Shown here: positions 7,095 through 17,068 of the stretch, piece by piece
How the letters are laid out: each line of letters starts with the position of its first letter
How positions within the stretch are numbered: position 1 is the stretch's first letter
NCBI GenBank assembly: GCA_013298845.1
Contig: JAAFJN010000004.1
Span: 186,001 to 250,000, forward strand
DNA length: 64,000 nucleotides
Direction of reading: 5' to 3'
Origin: Chitinophagales bacterium
GTDB taxonomy: Bacteria > Bacteroidota > Bacteroidia > Chitinophagales > Saprospiraceae
Notes under the pieces: model-generated
Told to the model about the DNA's origin: nothing
Database searches by the model: none
Seen by the model: only the letters and a program-made list of their open reading frames with translations
Translations under genes and position numbers: made by a program

Positions 7095-8843
7095 TTAATA
7101 GCCAGGATTTTGTACCAATACGTCCGGACCGTGAATATCGATCTGGCCTTGTGGAATTGGATAGTACTCGCTTTTACCAGCGGTAAATGTAGCACCAGTA
7201 CCCAAAGCATCGGTCAATTTAGCACCTTCGTACGCAAGGTATGCGTTCAAGGTTTGTGCTGCTACGCCCCAACGAACGAGGTCGTAGAAACGGTGGCCTT
7301 CACCAGAAAGTTCGAGTTTGCGCTCGAAACGAACCGCAGTGCGGGCAACCGCAGCATCCGTCCAAGGTGCGCTGTATGCATTGATTGTGTATTTTGCATT
7401 GTAACCGGCAGTTACCACAAAAGAAGATGGGTTCGCTGCACGGTTGCGCACCAAGTTCACATAAGTACGCGCCTGCTCCAAGTTACCTGTTTCTACTTCG
7501 CACTCAGCCGCCATCAACAACACGTCAGCAAAGCGCATAAGTGGTTGGTTGATTGCCGTCCAACCGCGGGTCCAAGAAGAACCGTCGGTCAACGCATTTT
7601 GAGTAGCCTTGTAGAATACAAATTTCTTTGGAGAGTATGGGCCAGCGTAGGCCTGGTCGCGAATCCAGTTGTCACCAGGGTGTGCAATCCAGTCGAGGTA
7701 CTGAACACCACGACGACCAACGGAGTGGTCGAGACGTGGGTCGAGGTTACCTTCGTCTGGGGTAAACGGATCAGCCGATTTCAAACCAAAGTCGTTTTTC
7801 ACTGCGTTGGCCGGATCGTTGTAAGAACCGTCGAGCAATGGCAAACCATTTGCGTCGGTGCGGAAAGAGTTTACCAACTCAAAACTGGGTTGGAAGAAAC
7901 CGCAGCAACCCGCAGGACCATCAGAACCGGTGTTGTAAGGGAAATTCAATACGTTCTCGTGGTTGGCGTTGTTGGTGCTACCAGAGTTCACCGATGTTTG
8001 TGCTGCGAATACAGATTCTTTGTTGTTGTCGAATTCTGCTTTGAACAAGTCAGCGTAGTTCTCCATCAGGCCGTACTTTTCACCTTTAGAGGTTACACCG
8101 TTGTTAATTACGTCAGTCAACAAAGATTTAGCATCAGCATATTTATTTTGGTACAATTTCACTTTACCCAGGAATGCTTTAGCAGCCCAACTGTTCGGGC
8201 GGCCAGCCGCACCTTGAGTAGCAGGCAGGTTATCCACCGCAAATTGGAGATCTGCTTCAATGGCCGGATAGATGTCCGTCGTATTGCGAACTGAAATGGC
8301 TTCTTCGTAAGACATTTCTTCCGTTACAAAAGGTACATTGTTAAATGCACGCTTGAGTTCGAAGTAGTACAAACCACGGAGGAAACGGGCTTCGGCTGCG
8401 AAACGCACCCGATCAGCGTCGGTTACTGTAGCATCAGTAGAATTTGCCGCAAGGCGAAGCACTGTGTTGCAACGCGCTACACCTTCGAAGCAGCGGCTCC
8501 ATTTGTCGGCTACTGCACCATTGTTCGGCAGGGTTTCGTAACGCTGCACCGGGTTTACGACTGACTGGTCACCAGCATTTGTACCTTTGTTGGCATCGCC
8601 GCCCAAGATAGAGCCGTGTACCCAGTTACCAAAGCCACCGTACCATGCACCCAAACCATTCAGGGGGCTGTAAGCACCAACCAAAAGGCCATCAATACCT
8701 TTTTTGCTACTCATTACTTCTTCCGTCAGTGCTGCTTTAGGAGCAATTTCGAGGAAGCTATCTTTACATCCGTACATCATACTAATGCTCAACATAGCAC
8801 CGGTACCTACCGCAAGGAGTAATTTATTTGAAAAATTTTTCAT
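7095..8843 (-). CDS. SusD/RagB-family outer-membrane lipoprotein
   Basis: A 582-residue SusD-like protein. The leader ends SMMYGC (lipidated Cys ~26). Typical SusD features follow: ARFLRGLYYFELKRAF, WAAKAFLGKVKLYQNKYADAK (TPR-like), MRFADVLLMAAECEVETG, ARTAVRFERKLELSGEGHRFYDLVRWG and the closing YYPIPQGQIDIHG...NPGY. SusD proteins form the lid over the SusC pore and hand glycan or peptide ligands to it. The partner SusC gene lies 89 bases upstream on the same strand. No degradative enzyme sits in the locus, so the substrate cannot be read from the context. Confidence 0.95.
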   Translation of the reverse strand: MKNFSNKLLLAVGTGAMLSISMMYGCKDSFLEIAPKAALTEEVMSSKKGIDGLLVGAYSPLNGLGAWYGGFGNWVHGSILGGDANKGTNAGDQSVVNPVQRYETLPNNGAVADKWSRCFEGVARCNTVLRLAANSTDATVTDADRVRFAAEARFLRGLYYFELKRAFNNVPFVTEEMSYEEAISVRNTTDIYPAIEADLQFAVDNLPATQGAAGRPNSWAAKAFLGKVKLYQNKYADAKSLLTDVINNGVTSKGEKYGLMENYADLFKAEFDNNKESVFAAQTSVNSGSTNNANHENVLNFPYNTGSDGPAGCCGFFQPSFELVNSFRTDANGLPLLDGSYNDPANAVKNDFGLKSADPFTPDEGNLDPRLDHSVGRRGVQYLDWIAHPGDNWIRDQAYAGPYSPKKFVFYKATQNALTDGSSWTRGWTAINQPLMRFADVLLMAAECEVETGNLEQARTYVNLVRNRAANPSSFVVTAGYNAKYTINAYSAPWTDAAVARTAVRFERKLELSGEGHRFYDLVRWGVAAQTLNAYLAYEGAKLTDALGTGATFTAGKSEYYPIPQGQIDIHGPDVLVQNPGY

Positions 8844-8932
8844 AATTTAGTGTTTAATTTTTTTGTTGCACAAATATAGTTATTAAGCCAATAAGCCAAA
8901 TAAAATTTTGCGCAAAATAGAATAAATCTAAT

Positions 8933-11900
8933 TTAGAAGGTGATACCAACACCAACCATGACGCTACGAGTAATAGGATAGTTACCTACGTCAATACCGA
9001 AGTTGGTATCAGCCGAACCACCTACACCTGGGTCAAGACCTTTGTATTTGGTGAGTGTAAATACGTTGTTGGTCGCCGCGTAAATGCGTGCACGAGACAA
9101 CTTAGACTTGCTCATCAAACTCTTTGGCAAGTTGTAACCGATGGACAGGTTCTGCATACGCAGGAACGAACCATCTTCTACGTAGAATGAGTTTGGCTGT
9201 GTATTGGTGCTAAAGTTAGATGCAGTTTCGAAAATCGGCAAATCCGTATTTGTGTTGGTGGGAGACCAAGAATCTTTCACGCGAGCACTTACTGCAGCAC
9301 CCGTGAATGAAGGATAGAAATCGGTGAACCAACGAGACAGGTTAAAGATTTTGTTACCGTAAGATGCATAGAGGTATGTTTCGATATCGAATGCACCTAC
9401 AGTTACTTTCAGGTTAATACCACCGGTAAATTTAGGAACGGGGCTACCGATATAAGTACGGTCAGACGCGTCCACTTTACCATCGGGTTTACCCGTAAGT
9501 TTGCCATTATCATCCAAACCATTAACGTCGGCGAAGTAGAAACGACCGGGAGCAGCACCTTCCTGGTAAATTTTGTCGCCATTTTCATTCACTGGAGCAG
9601 CCGCATTCAACGCGTCAATTTCAGCCTGAGTTTGGAATAATCCAACCACTTGGTAGCCGAAGAAAGCAGAGATAGAGTTACCCACCTGGTTACGTACCAT
9701 TGTACCCGACAAACGGTTACTCGCAGGGGCTACATCGAAGAACTCGATACCCTCCGCAACTTTATCAATGTTATTGTTCAGGAATGAACCGGTCAATGTC
9801 AACTCGTAACCGCTATTGGAAGTAAATTTACCTTTGTTTACCAATTGGATATCAATACCCTTGTTGGTCATTTCAGCAATGTTACGGAAAGGAGCCGATG
9901 CCTGGAAACCTGCAACATCAGATTGTGGAGGAGTAAACAACAGGTCAGAAGTACGCTTCTGCCATAAGTCAACAATCAAATCCCATTTACCTTTCAACAA
10001 AAGTGCTTCAAAACCTACGTTAGAGGTAGTAGAAGTTTCCCATTTTACCAATGGATCACCTACTGAACTCTGATAGAAACCCGTTACAATACCCGTGTTA
10101 GAACCGTCAATATCGTAAGAGGAGTTACCCAAAGTAGAGGAGAACAAAGAATATTGGTTCGTTCTACGGATCTGGGAATTACCCATTTGCCCCCAACCAC
10201 CACGGATTTTCAAATCGTCCAACCAGGAAATACCTTTCATAAACTCTTCACCCGTTACGCGCCAAGCGGCAGATACACCGGGGAACAAACCGTATTTATT
10301 TTCAGGACCAAATACGGAAGAACCGTCGCGACGAGCAACACCCGTTACGTAGTACTTGTCTCTGAAACCATATTGCACACGCGCAAAATAAGAAGAGTAA
10401 GTGGCCGGATCGCTAATAAAACTAGATACCTGACGGTTAGATACTGTATTTAAGGTGATAAAGTCAGGATCTTCGGAGAATGGATTCAAACCGAAAGAGT
10501 TAGAGCCACGACCCTGGTCCACTTTCAATGCCTCCTGACCAGCAATTACGTCAAGTGAACTTTGAGCAAACTGCTTTTTGTACTGCAATGTATTGGAGAG
10601 TACCCAGTTAAGGTTATTACCATAAAATTCGTCATAACTAAAACTTGAGTTGTTTTCGGAGTTTTCATATGTCCGACGGCCATAACCGAAACCAGAATAA
10701 CTGGTGTAATCACCACCAAGGCTGGTACGGAAAGTAAGGCCACTCATCAAATCAAGTTCTGCATACACATTACCAAATGCACCGTAACTGTTACCACGGT
10801 TGTTTCTGATAGCATCACGAGCGGCTACCGGATTGCGCGGGTTGTTAAAACCTTTTGCAGCAGTACCAGCATATCCGCCGTACTCATCAAAAACGGGAAT
10901 AATAGATGGCATACGGAAAGCCGACAAAATGTCGTTTTCATCCTGTGACACGTTTGCACCATTACCGCCACCACTCTGTCCAAGTACCTGACGGTGCGTG
11001 AACTGGAAGTTTTGACCAACACGTACACGTTTGCCCAAGTCGAACTCGAGGTTAGAGCGCACTGTGTTACGTTTGAATTCATTGTACTTCAAGATACCAG
11101 ATTGGTCCTGAAGGCTCAAACCGAGGTAATAACGTGCATGTTCGGTAGAACCCGTAAAGCCTAGGCTATGGCGAGTCAATGGAGCGTTGCGCGTAATTTC
11201 ACCGTACCAGTCAGTACCTGCTTTGTTAGCGCGTACCACCTGATAAATGTTGCCATTATCAAAGTTGACGTTGTACTTGGCTTTTTCCGCCGCAAGATCA
11301 ACCTGACTAGCCGAAAGGCCGGCCAAACCACCTACATTAATAAAATCGGGTACTACAGGTGTTGCACCAGAACCATACTGAGGGTGGCTTGGTGTGCCAC
11401 CGCCGTTTTGGATGGCTTTCCAGGTCCAATCAGCCTGTTCTTGTGGGTTCAACATTTCCTGCCCCTGACCCGGATCTGTAATACCAAAAATGGCATCGTA
11501 AGTAACACGCAGTGGTTGTGCTTTTTTACTACCTCTTTTGGTCGTAATAGCAATTACACCACCCGCCGCACGCGAACCGTAAATGGACGCTGAAGACGCA
11601 TCCTTCATCACAGATGTGTTCTCGATATCATCGGGAGACAGGAAGTCAATGTTTTGCGTTGGAACCCCGTCCACTACAAAAAGCGGCTGGTTATTGGTAA
11701 ACGAACCAAAACCACGGATACGCACCTGCGATGCAGTACCGGGCTGGCCGTTGGTAATAACCGTAACACCACTCACACGACCTTGCAACTGCTGCTCAAC
11801 GTTACCGGAAGGTACAGCCGCGAGGTCTTTGGTTTTTACAGTGGCTACGGCGCTGGTGGTTTGTTTCCGCGTATCAACGGTGTAACCCGTGATAATAAAC

Positions 11901-12226
11901 TCATCCAGAACGTTGTCGTTGGCCTCCAACGTGACATTAAAGGCGTTCTGGGTGGTTGCGTCTAACTCCACAGCCGCATAGCCGGTAGCAGAAATTTTAA
12001 TTACCGGTGTAGCACCCGTAAGTTTAAGTGAAAAGTCACCATTGATATCGGTGACTGTGCCATTGTTGGTACCCTTTTCTACTACGGTAGCGCCAGGAAT
12101 ACCCCCAAATTCGTCGCTCACTTTGCCGCGAACTGTGCGCTGGGCATCAAGTGAGGAAGCCCCTAGGAACAACAATACAAAGATTGCGATACAGGGCTTT
12201 AGACATTCGTAAATACTTCGTTTCAT
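8933..12226 (-). CDS. SusC/RagA-family TonB-linked outer-membrane transporter
   Basis: A 1097-residue transporter. It has a signal peptide ending SLDAQ, a carboxypeptidase-regulatory-like domain (RTVRGKVSDEFGGIPGATVV, ~29-110), a TonB-box-like stretch (EFIITGYTVDTRKQ), the plug (NVEQQLQGRVSGVTVITNGQ, VRIRGFGS, PLFVVDGVP, DASSASIYGSRAAGGVIAIT), then the 22-strand barrel ending in VMVGVGITF. It imports large ligands with energy from TonB-ExbBD, working with the SusD downstream. It is divergent from a LysR gene across a 146-base gap, and that gene is the obvious candidate regulator; SusC operons more often use ECF sigma/anti-sigma or hybrid two-component systems. Confidence 0.96.
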   Translation of the reverse strand: MKRSIYECLKPCIAIFVLLFLGASSLDAQRTVRGKVSDEFGGIPGATVVEKGTNNGTVTDINGDFSLKLTGATPVIKISATGYAAVELDATTQNAFNVTLEANDNVLDEFIITGYTVDTRKQTTSAVATVKTKDLAAVPSGNVEQQLQGRVSGVTVITNGQPGTASQVRIRGFGSFTNNQPLFVVDGVPTQNIDFLSPDDIENTSVMKDASSASIYGSRAAGGVIAITTKRGSKKAQPLRVTYDAIFGITDPGQGQEMLNPQEQADWTWKAIQNGGGTPSHPQYGSGATPVVPDFINVGGLAGLSASQVDLAAEKAKYNVNFDNGNIYQVVRANKAGTDWYGEITRNAPLTRHSLGFTGSTEHARYYLGLSLQDQSGILKYNEFKRNTVRSNLEFDLGKRVRVGQNFQFTHRQVLGQSGGGNGANVSQDENDILSAFRMPSIIPVFDEYGGYAGTAAKGFNNPRNPVAARDAIRNNRGNSYGAFGNVYAELDLMSGLTFRTSLGGDYTSYSGFGYGRRTYENSENNSSFSYDEFYGNNLNWVLSNTLQYKKQFAQSSLDVIAGQEALKVDQGRGSNSFGLNPFSEDPDFITLNTVSNRQVSSFISDPATYSSYFARVQYGFRDKYYVTGVARRDGSSVFGPENKYGLFPGVSAAWRVTGEEFMKGISWLDDLKIRGGWGQMGNSQIRRTNQYSLFSSTLGNSSYDIDGSNTGIVTGFYQSSVGDPLVKWETSTTSNVGFEALLLKGKWDLIVDLWQKRTSDLLFTPPQSDVAGFQASAPFRNIAEMTNKGIDIQLVNKGKFTSNSGYELTLTGSFLNNNIDKVAEGIEFFDVAPASNRLSGTMVRNQVGNSISAFFGYQVVGLFQTQAEIDALNAAAPVNENGDKIYQEGAAPGRFYFADVNGLDDNGKLTGKPDGKVDASDRTYIGSPVPKFTGGINLKVTVGAFDIETYLYASYGNKIFNLSRWFTDFYPSFTGAAVSARVKDSWSPTNTNTDLPIFETASNFSTNTQPNSFYVEDGSFLRMQNLSIGYNLPKSLMSKSKLSRARIYAATNNVFTLTKYKGLDPGVGGSADTNFGIDVGNYPITRSVMVGVGITF

Positions 12227-12359
12227 TAATAGAACGATTTTAGTTAAAAAATAAGTAATAAGTGAAAGTATAATGATTAAAAGAAAATTTGGCCAAATGT
12301 CTATTACCAGAACGAATATGCTGATATTTATTTCTTAACTGCTGATTAGAAAAACTGAT

Positions 12360-12367
12360 TACCTTTG
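12360..12367 (+). promoter_or_regulatory. -7 promoter box almost touching the LysR start codon
   Basis: TACCTTTG fits TAnnTTTG. Only five bases separate it from the ATG at 12373, so the transcript would begin at or within a few bases of the start codon. No clear TTG -33 element is present. Confidence 0.45.
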
Positions 12368-12372
12368 CCACA

Positions 12373-13281
12373 ATGGAATTTAGGCAACTAAAATATTTTA
12401 TAGGTGTAGCAGAAGAACTACATTTTGGCAATGCAGCGAAAAAATTATTTGTGTCTCAATCGGCACTCAGCCAACAGATTCAACTACTGGAACAAGAAAT
12501 CGGGGCCGAACTGTTTGTAAAAAGCAAACGCAACTACCAACACAAGGTAGAACTCACCGAAGCAGGCACTTCTTTTTTGAATGACGCCTACAAAATCATG
12601 CAGTTAGCGCAGCAAAGCATCATCAACGCCCGGAAAGCATACAAAGAAAACACCGCCATCCGGCTGGGGTATTTTAACCTCATTCCCATGTCGGCCGTGA
12701 TGTATATTTTACGCCTTTTTAAAGAACTTTACCCCGACATTAGTATCAATCTCATTGGTATGCCATCGCCCAAAGTGGTGGAAGAATCCCTCTACAATGA
12801 ATCCATTGATGTAGGCATTGTTTTGATGCCGCTCAAAACCCGTAATTTGACCACACACACTTTTATTTGTTCACAAACCTGCGTGGCAGTACATTCGTCG
12901 GAGGCGCTGGCGCAGCACGACGTGATCCCCATTCACTTTTTAGAGCATGAACAGTGGATTGATTTGGCCAAAAGTATCCACCCTATTTACGAAAAAGTAG
13001 AAAGCGTTTTCCGGAACAATGGCATCAAACGCACCATCGCTCAGGAAGTCAGTTCGTTTGAATGGGTTTTTGCTTTGGTTGAACAAAAAATGGGTATTGG
13101 TTTGGTGCCTGATGGCATTCTTAACCCAGCCGGACAACAGGTAGTTTGTCGCCCTTTGGTGGATAACAACTCGTTGCCCATTCCCGAATTGGAAGTATGC
13201 ATTGCCCTTGCTCACCGCAACAATTACGAAATTTCGCGCATCGAAATGGTTATTGAGGAACTAAACAAAAGAATTTGGTAA
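12373..13281 (+). CDS. LysR-family transcriptional regulator
   Basis: A 302-residue LysR protein. The winged helix-turn-helix covers residues 1-60 (MEFRQLKYFIGVAEELHFGN, KKLFVSQSALSQQIQLLEQE, GAELFVKSKRN), followed by the linker helix and a periplasmic-binding-like effector domain (~90-300). The start is fixed by the HTH, which begins at residue 2 in the family. It is transcribed away from the SusC gene, the classic arrangement in which a LysR protein controls its divergent neighbour. The effector is unknown. Confidence 0.92.
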   Translation: MEFRQLKYFIGVAEELHFGNAAKKLFVSQSALSQQIQLLEQEIGAELFVKSKRNYQHKVELTEAGTSFLNDAYKIMQLAQQSIINARKAYKENTAIRLGYFNLIPMSAVMYILRLFKELYPDISINLIGMPSPKVVEESLYNESIDVGIVLMPLKTRNLTTHTFICSQTCVAVHSSEALAQHDVIPIHFLEHEQWIDLAKSIHPIYEKVESVFRNNGIKRTIAQEVSSFEWVFALVEQKMGIGLVPDGILNPAGQQVVCRPLVDNNSLPIPELEVCIALAHRNNYEISRIEMVIEELNKRIW

Positions 13282-13350
13282 ATAAGTAGCATCTTTACCG
13301 CAATTATATTTTGGCCCGATAAGCCCAAACACACCTATTAACTACGATAC

Positions 13351-15807
13351 ATGCGGAACTACTTACTTCGCACTTCTCTCCCGGAGAAGTCACTTGTTGT
13401 TTTTTGCCTCTTTTTTCTGGCATTTTTGATGCCTACTGCCATTTGGAGCCAAAAAAATTGCTATATTTACCTGAAAATAGTGGATACCAACTCAGCAGAG
13501 CCATTAGATGAAGCCTCCCTGAAAATAGACGGCGAAGATTCCGGCATTTTGAGTGACAGCAGCGGAATACTCCGCATGCCGGTCACTTGCGAAGAACACA
13601 GCGTTCGGGTACAAAAATTAGGTTACCGGCCCTTTGCCCGGCGGATCATGGGGACACCCGCTACCGAACCCCTGATGGTGGTTTTGGAAAATATCAAAAA
13701 CCAAATTGAAGAAGTTGTTGTTACCTCTCAAGGCAGTGTACGCACCCACGAAACCCCGGCTTTGGGGGTCAGCCAACTGAGCATGAAAGCCGTTAAAAAG
13801 ATTACCCCGGCGGCGGGAGAAGTGGATATTTTGCGCAGTTTGCAAAGTTTACCCGGTATTTCGGCGGTTGGCGAAGGGGCCAATGGCATCAATATCCGGG
13901 GCGGGGCGGTGGACCAAAACCTGATCCTGCTCGATCACATGCCCATTTACAACCCCACGCATTTATTGGGTCTGTTTTCGCTGTTTCCCACCGATGCCAT
14001 TCGCGAAATGCAGGTGTACAAAGGCTCTATTCCCGCGCGATTTGCGGGTAAAACCGCCGGTGTACTGGACGTAAAACTCAGCGAACCGGACATGGAAAAC
14101 CGGCGATTTTCGGGTGGAATAGGGCTAATTTCCAACCGAATGCACTTAGAAACGCCCATTATCAAAGAAAAAGTGGCCATTATGTCGTCGCTGCGGGTTT
14201 CGTATACCGATCCGCTCATCCGGCTGTATAATAACCGCCTGGTGGGTACTTTCAGCGAAAAACGACTACCCAATGCCCGCCCCATTTTTTACGATTTAGC
14301 CAACAAAGTCCTCTGGCGGCCCGGCCCCAAAGACTATATTTCGGTGGTATCGTACCTGAGTTACGACAGTTACCGCGTGGATAACCTGTTTTCCATTGCG
14401 GGCATTACGCCCAGCCAATCTACCATGGAATACGGGCACCGGAACACGGCCGCGCGTTGGAACCATTTTTTTAACGACCAATGGAACCTGAATGTACACC
14501 TGATTCGCACCGATTATTTTACCCGAACCTCCGCCAGCGAACCCACCGCCGGATTCCAGTACGATACCCGGCTGCTGCACCACATCGCCAAAGCAGAAGC
14601 CACCTGGATTCCGTCCAAAACCCACCGCGTAAGTGGTGGCATTGCCGTGAACCGATACGATAATCAGCCCGCTACACTGGTCCCCCGGCAACAATCGGTG
14701 ATTTCGTCGGTGACCATTCCCAAAGAACAGGCTTGGGAAACCGGGATCTACATTTCCGACGAATACGAACTCAATTCCCGGTTATTGGTGGATGTGGGCG
14801 CACGATGGGTCAATTATTGGAATATGGGGCCTTACACCCAAAGCATTTATGACCCCAACGAACCCCGCACCCCGTCTTCCATCATTGATACCGTATTGGT
14901 TGGCAAAAACAAAAAAGAAGCCTATTACGGGCGTTTTGAACCGCGTTTTGGGTTGCGATACCGCATTGACGAAAACAAATCGGTAAAAATTGGGTATAAC
15001 CGCATGAACCAGTTTTTGCAAATGGTCGCCAACAACGCCACTCCCCTGCCCAATGTGCGCTGGAAAACGGCGGGCCGGAATCTGGTGCCCAACCAAAGTG
15101 ATTTGTTCTCACTGGGGTATTTTCACGACGGCTCCAAACGCATTTGGGAATGGTCGGCAGAATTGTATTACCGGCACCAAAACGCCATTTTTGATTTTGT
15201 AAACGGGGCCGAACTAAACATTAACCCATTAATTGAAACCCAACTGTTGAAAGGAAAAGCGCGTGCGTACGGGGCCGAATTGTTTGTTAATAAGAAAAAA
15301 GGCACCATGACGGGCTGGATGAGTTATACCTACGCCCGAAGTTTCCAACGCATTACCGGCGATTTTCCGGCCATCCAATCCATCAACGACGGCAATTGGT
15401 TCCGCTCCAACATTGATAAGCCACACACCATCAACACCTTGATTAGTTTTCAGGGGGATAAATACAATGCAGCCTCGTTTACTTTTACGTACAGCACGGG
15501 GCGCCCTTACACGTCACCTTCCAGTTTTTTTAACAACGGCTCTAGTTTTGTACCTATCTTTACGGAGCGCAACAACGCGCGCATTTCCGATTATCACCGA
15601 CTGGATTTTTCGTGGACTATCCGCAACCCCAGTATGAAAGAACGGCGTTGGGAAAGTTCATGGGTAGTGGCTTTTTACAATTTATACGGTCGTAAAAACG
15701 CTTTTTCATACTTTTTCAACCCCAACGCGGGTGTTTTTAAACCGTACAAAATCAGCGTTTTTCCCACACCTATTTTTTCAATCACCTGGAACATCGAATT
15801 CAAATAA
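13351..15807 (+). CDS. TonB-dependent receptor with N-terminal CarboxypepD-regulatory-like domain
   Basis: An 818-residue receptor with a long signal peptide ending TAIWSQ. An N-terminal beta-sandwich (CYIYLKIVDTNSAEPLDEAS to ~115) leads to a plug (EEVVVTSQGSVRTHETPALG, DILRSLQSLPGISAVGEGAN, GINIRGGAVDQNLILLDHMP, GLFSLFPTDAIREMQVYKGS), then a barrel of about 600 residues ending ITWNIEFK. It is shorter than SusC and its partner is a DUF4249 lipoprotein rather than SusD. The two genes overlap by one base, so they are translationally coupled. The ligand is unknown. Confidence 0.93.
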   Translation: MRNYLLRTSLPEKSLVVFCLFFLAFLMPTAIWSQKNCYIYLKIVDTNSAEPLDEASLKIDGEDSGILSDSSGILRMPVTCEEHSVRVQKLGYRPFARRIMGTPATEPLMVVLENIKNQIEEVVVTSQGSVRTHETPALGVSQLSMKAVKKITPAAGEVDILRSLQSLPGISAVGEGANGINIRGGAVDQNLILLDHMPIYNPTHLLGLFSLFPTDAIREMQVYKGSIPARFAGKTAGVLDVKLSEPDMENRRFSGGIGLISNRMHLETPIIKEKVAIMSSLRVSYTDPLIRLYNNRLVGTFSEKRLPNARPIFYDLANKVLWRPGPKDYISVVSYLSYDSYRVDNLFSIAGITPSQSTMEYGHRNTAARWNHFFNDQWNLNVHLIRTDYFTRTSASEPTAGFQYDTRLLHHIAKAEATWIPSKTHRVSGGIAVNRYDNQPATLVPRQQSVISSVTIPKEQAWETGIYISDEYELNSRLLVDVGARWVNYWNMGPYTQSIYDPNEPRTPSSIIDTVLVGKNKKEAYYGRFEPRFGLRYRIDENKSVKIGYNRMNQFLQMVANNATPLPNVRWKTAGRNLVPNQSDLFSLGYFHDGSKRIWEWSAELYYRHQNAIFDFVNGAELNINPLIETQLLKGKARAYGAELFVNKKKGTMTGWMSYTYARSFQRITGDFPAIQSINDGNWFRSNIDKPHTINTLISFQGDKYNAASFTFTYSTGRPYTSPSSFFNNGSSFVPIFTERNNARISDYHRLDFSWTIRNPSMKERRWESSWVVAFYNLYGRKNAFSYFFNPNAGVFKPYKISVFPTPIFSITWNIEFK

Positions 15808-16865
15808 TGCGCACCGCTACTTTATTACTGCTCTTCACGGCCTTGTGCCTCATCGGGCCTCAGTGCCAATATCCCACCAAAGAAACGGGATTGCCCAATG
15901 CCGAACAATTTCTCATTATTGATGCCGAATTAACGCCCGATTACGGCAAGGTTAAAGTCAGTTATTCCATCACCGGGTTATCGCCGCAGGGTGGTTACAC
16001 TTTGCCACCGGAGCCGGTTGCCAGTGTGTACGTGGAGAATAGCCAGGGGCAACGGCATTTTTTTGATCCCGGAGGCGCGGTGGACAACTCGTTTCAGGGG
16101 CAAATTGGCGAAACCTACCAATTGTTTGTGGAAGCCGACGGCCAATTTTACGCATCGGACAAAGAAACCATGCGCGCTTGTCCGGTCATTGATTCTTTGG
16201 CGGCCTTTTTTAACCCCGAAGTGTTCCGCAACCCGGATGACGACCTTTATTATGGTCTTGATATTTACGCTTTTTTGACCGATACACCCGGCTCCGAAGA
16301 TTTTTACCAATGGGATTGGACGCATAACCGCCGTACGGAACAATGCGGCGAAGAATCCATTAACAACATTTCGTACCGCATACCCTGTACACCCTACGAT
16401 TGTTGGGGGATTTACCGCAATACTCAGGTCATTACCCAATCGGATAAACTCCGCGATGGTGTGGCCATTGCCAAAAAAGTAACGCGGATTCCGTTTGTTA
16501 CCCCGCCCAACCGCTACTATTTGAAGGTGGAGCAACGCGCAGTTACCGCGAGCGTGCACGATTATCTCAAATCGCAGGAAGTACAAAACCAAAACACCGG
16601 CTCTATTTTTGACATTCCGGCGCAAACACGCTTCAACCCCAATGTGCGCAACACCAACAATCCTTCGGAGAAAATTCTGGGGGCGTTTAACGTTTTTTCT
16701 TACCAAAAATCCATTATTATCATCGACATGACCAAAGAAATCAACGGAATACGCGCCAAACCCAAACCCAATGTCAAACCCTGGCACCCCGACCCCTTGC
16801 GGCAGGCCCCCTGCATCGAAAGCGCAACCCGTACCCTCATCCGCCCTGATGGCTGGATAGATTAA
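15807..16865 (+). CDS. DUF4249 outer-membrane lipoprotein
   Basis: A 352-residue protein whose ATG shares its A with the stop codon of the preceding receptor gene (TAATG). It has a lipoprotein-like leader (LLLLFTALCLIGPQC). The opening strand pattern (FLIIDAELTPDYGKVKVSYSI, PEPVASVYVENSQGQRHFFDP, FQGQIGETYQLFVEADGQFY) and the later WDWTHNRRTEQCGEE and RYYLKVEQRAVTASVHDYLKSQE match DUF4249, a family found beside TonB receptors in Bacteroidota. By analogy with SusD it may be the surface partner of the receptor; that is inference. Confidence 0.85.
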   Translation: MRTATLLLLFTALCLIGPQCQYPTKETGLPNAEQFLIIDAELTPDYGKVKVSYSITGLSPQGGYTLPPEPVASVYVENSQGQRHFFDPGGAVDNSFQGQIGETYQLFVEADGQFYASDKETMRACPVIDSLAAFFNPEVFRNPDDDLYYGLDIYAFLTDTPGSEDFYQWDWTHNRRTEQCGEESINNISYRIPCTPYDCWGIYRNTQVITQSDKLRDGVAIAKKVTRIPFVTPPNRYYLKVEQRAVTASVHDYLKSQEVQNQNTGSIFDIPAQTRFNPNVRNTNNPSEKILGAFNVFSYQKSIIIIDMTKEINGIRAKPKPNVKPWHPDPLRQAPCIESATRTLIRPDGWID

Positions 16866-16867
16866 AA

Positions 16868-16914
16868 TAAAAGCCCCTGATGGCTGTTAAATTCGCGTTA
16901 ATTCAAGGCTTTTA
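16868..16914 (+). terminator. Weak hairpin after the DUF4249 gene
   Basis: ATAAAAGCC and GGCTTTTAT can pair across about 30 bases. The tail is TTTATCTAC. It could end the receptor/DUF4249 transcript, but the long loop makes it weak. Confidence 0.3.
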
Positions 16915-17068
16915 TCTACATTTAAGCGCCATTTTTAAGAACTTATATATTTTCGCGCCTCGTTATTGCGTTATGCAGCGGCTCGTTCCCCTGCGGGCCA
17001 ATAATCAGGTGTTTATCACATACAGCAATAACACCAACTTGTTTCATAATTTAAATTTCCAACTCAGC

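Noticed and set aside
7110-8294. 394-codon plus-strand frame across susD
   Set aside because: Shadow of a clear SusD gene on the other strand; no recognisable motif.
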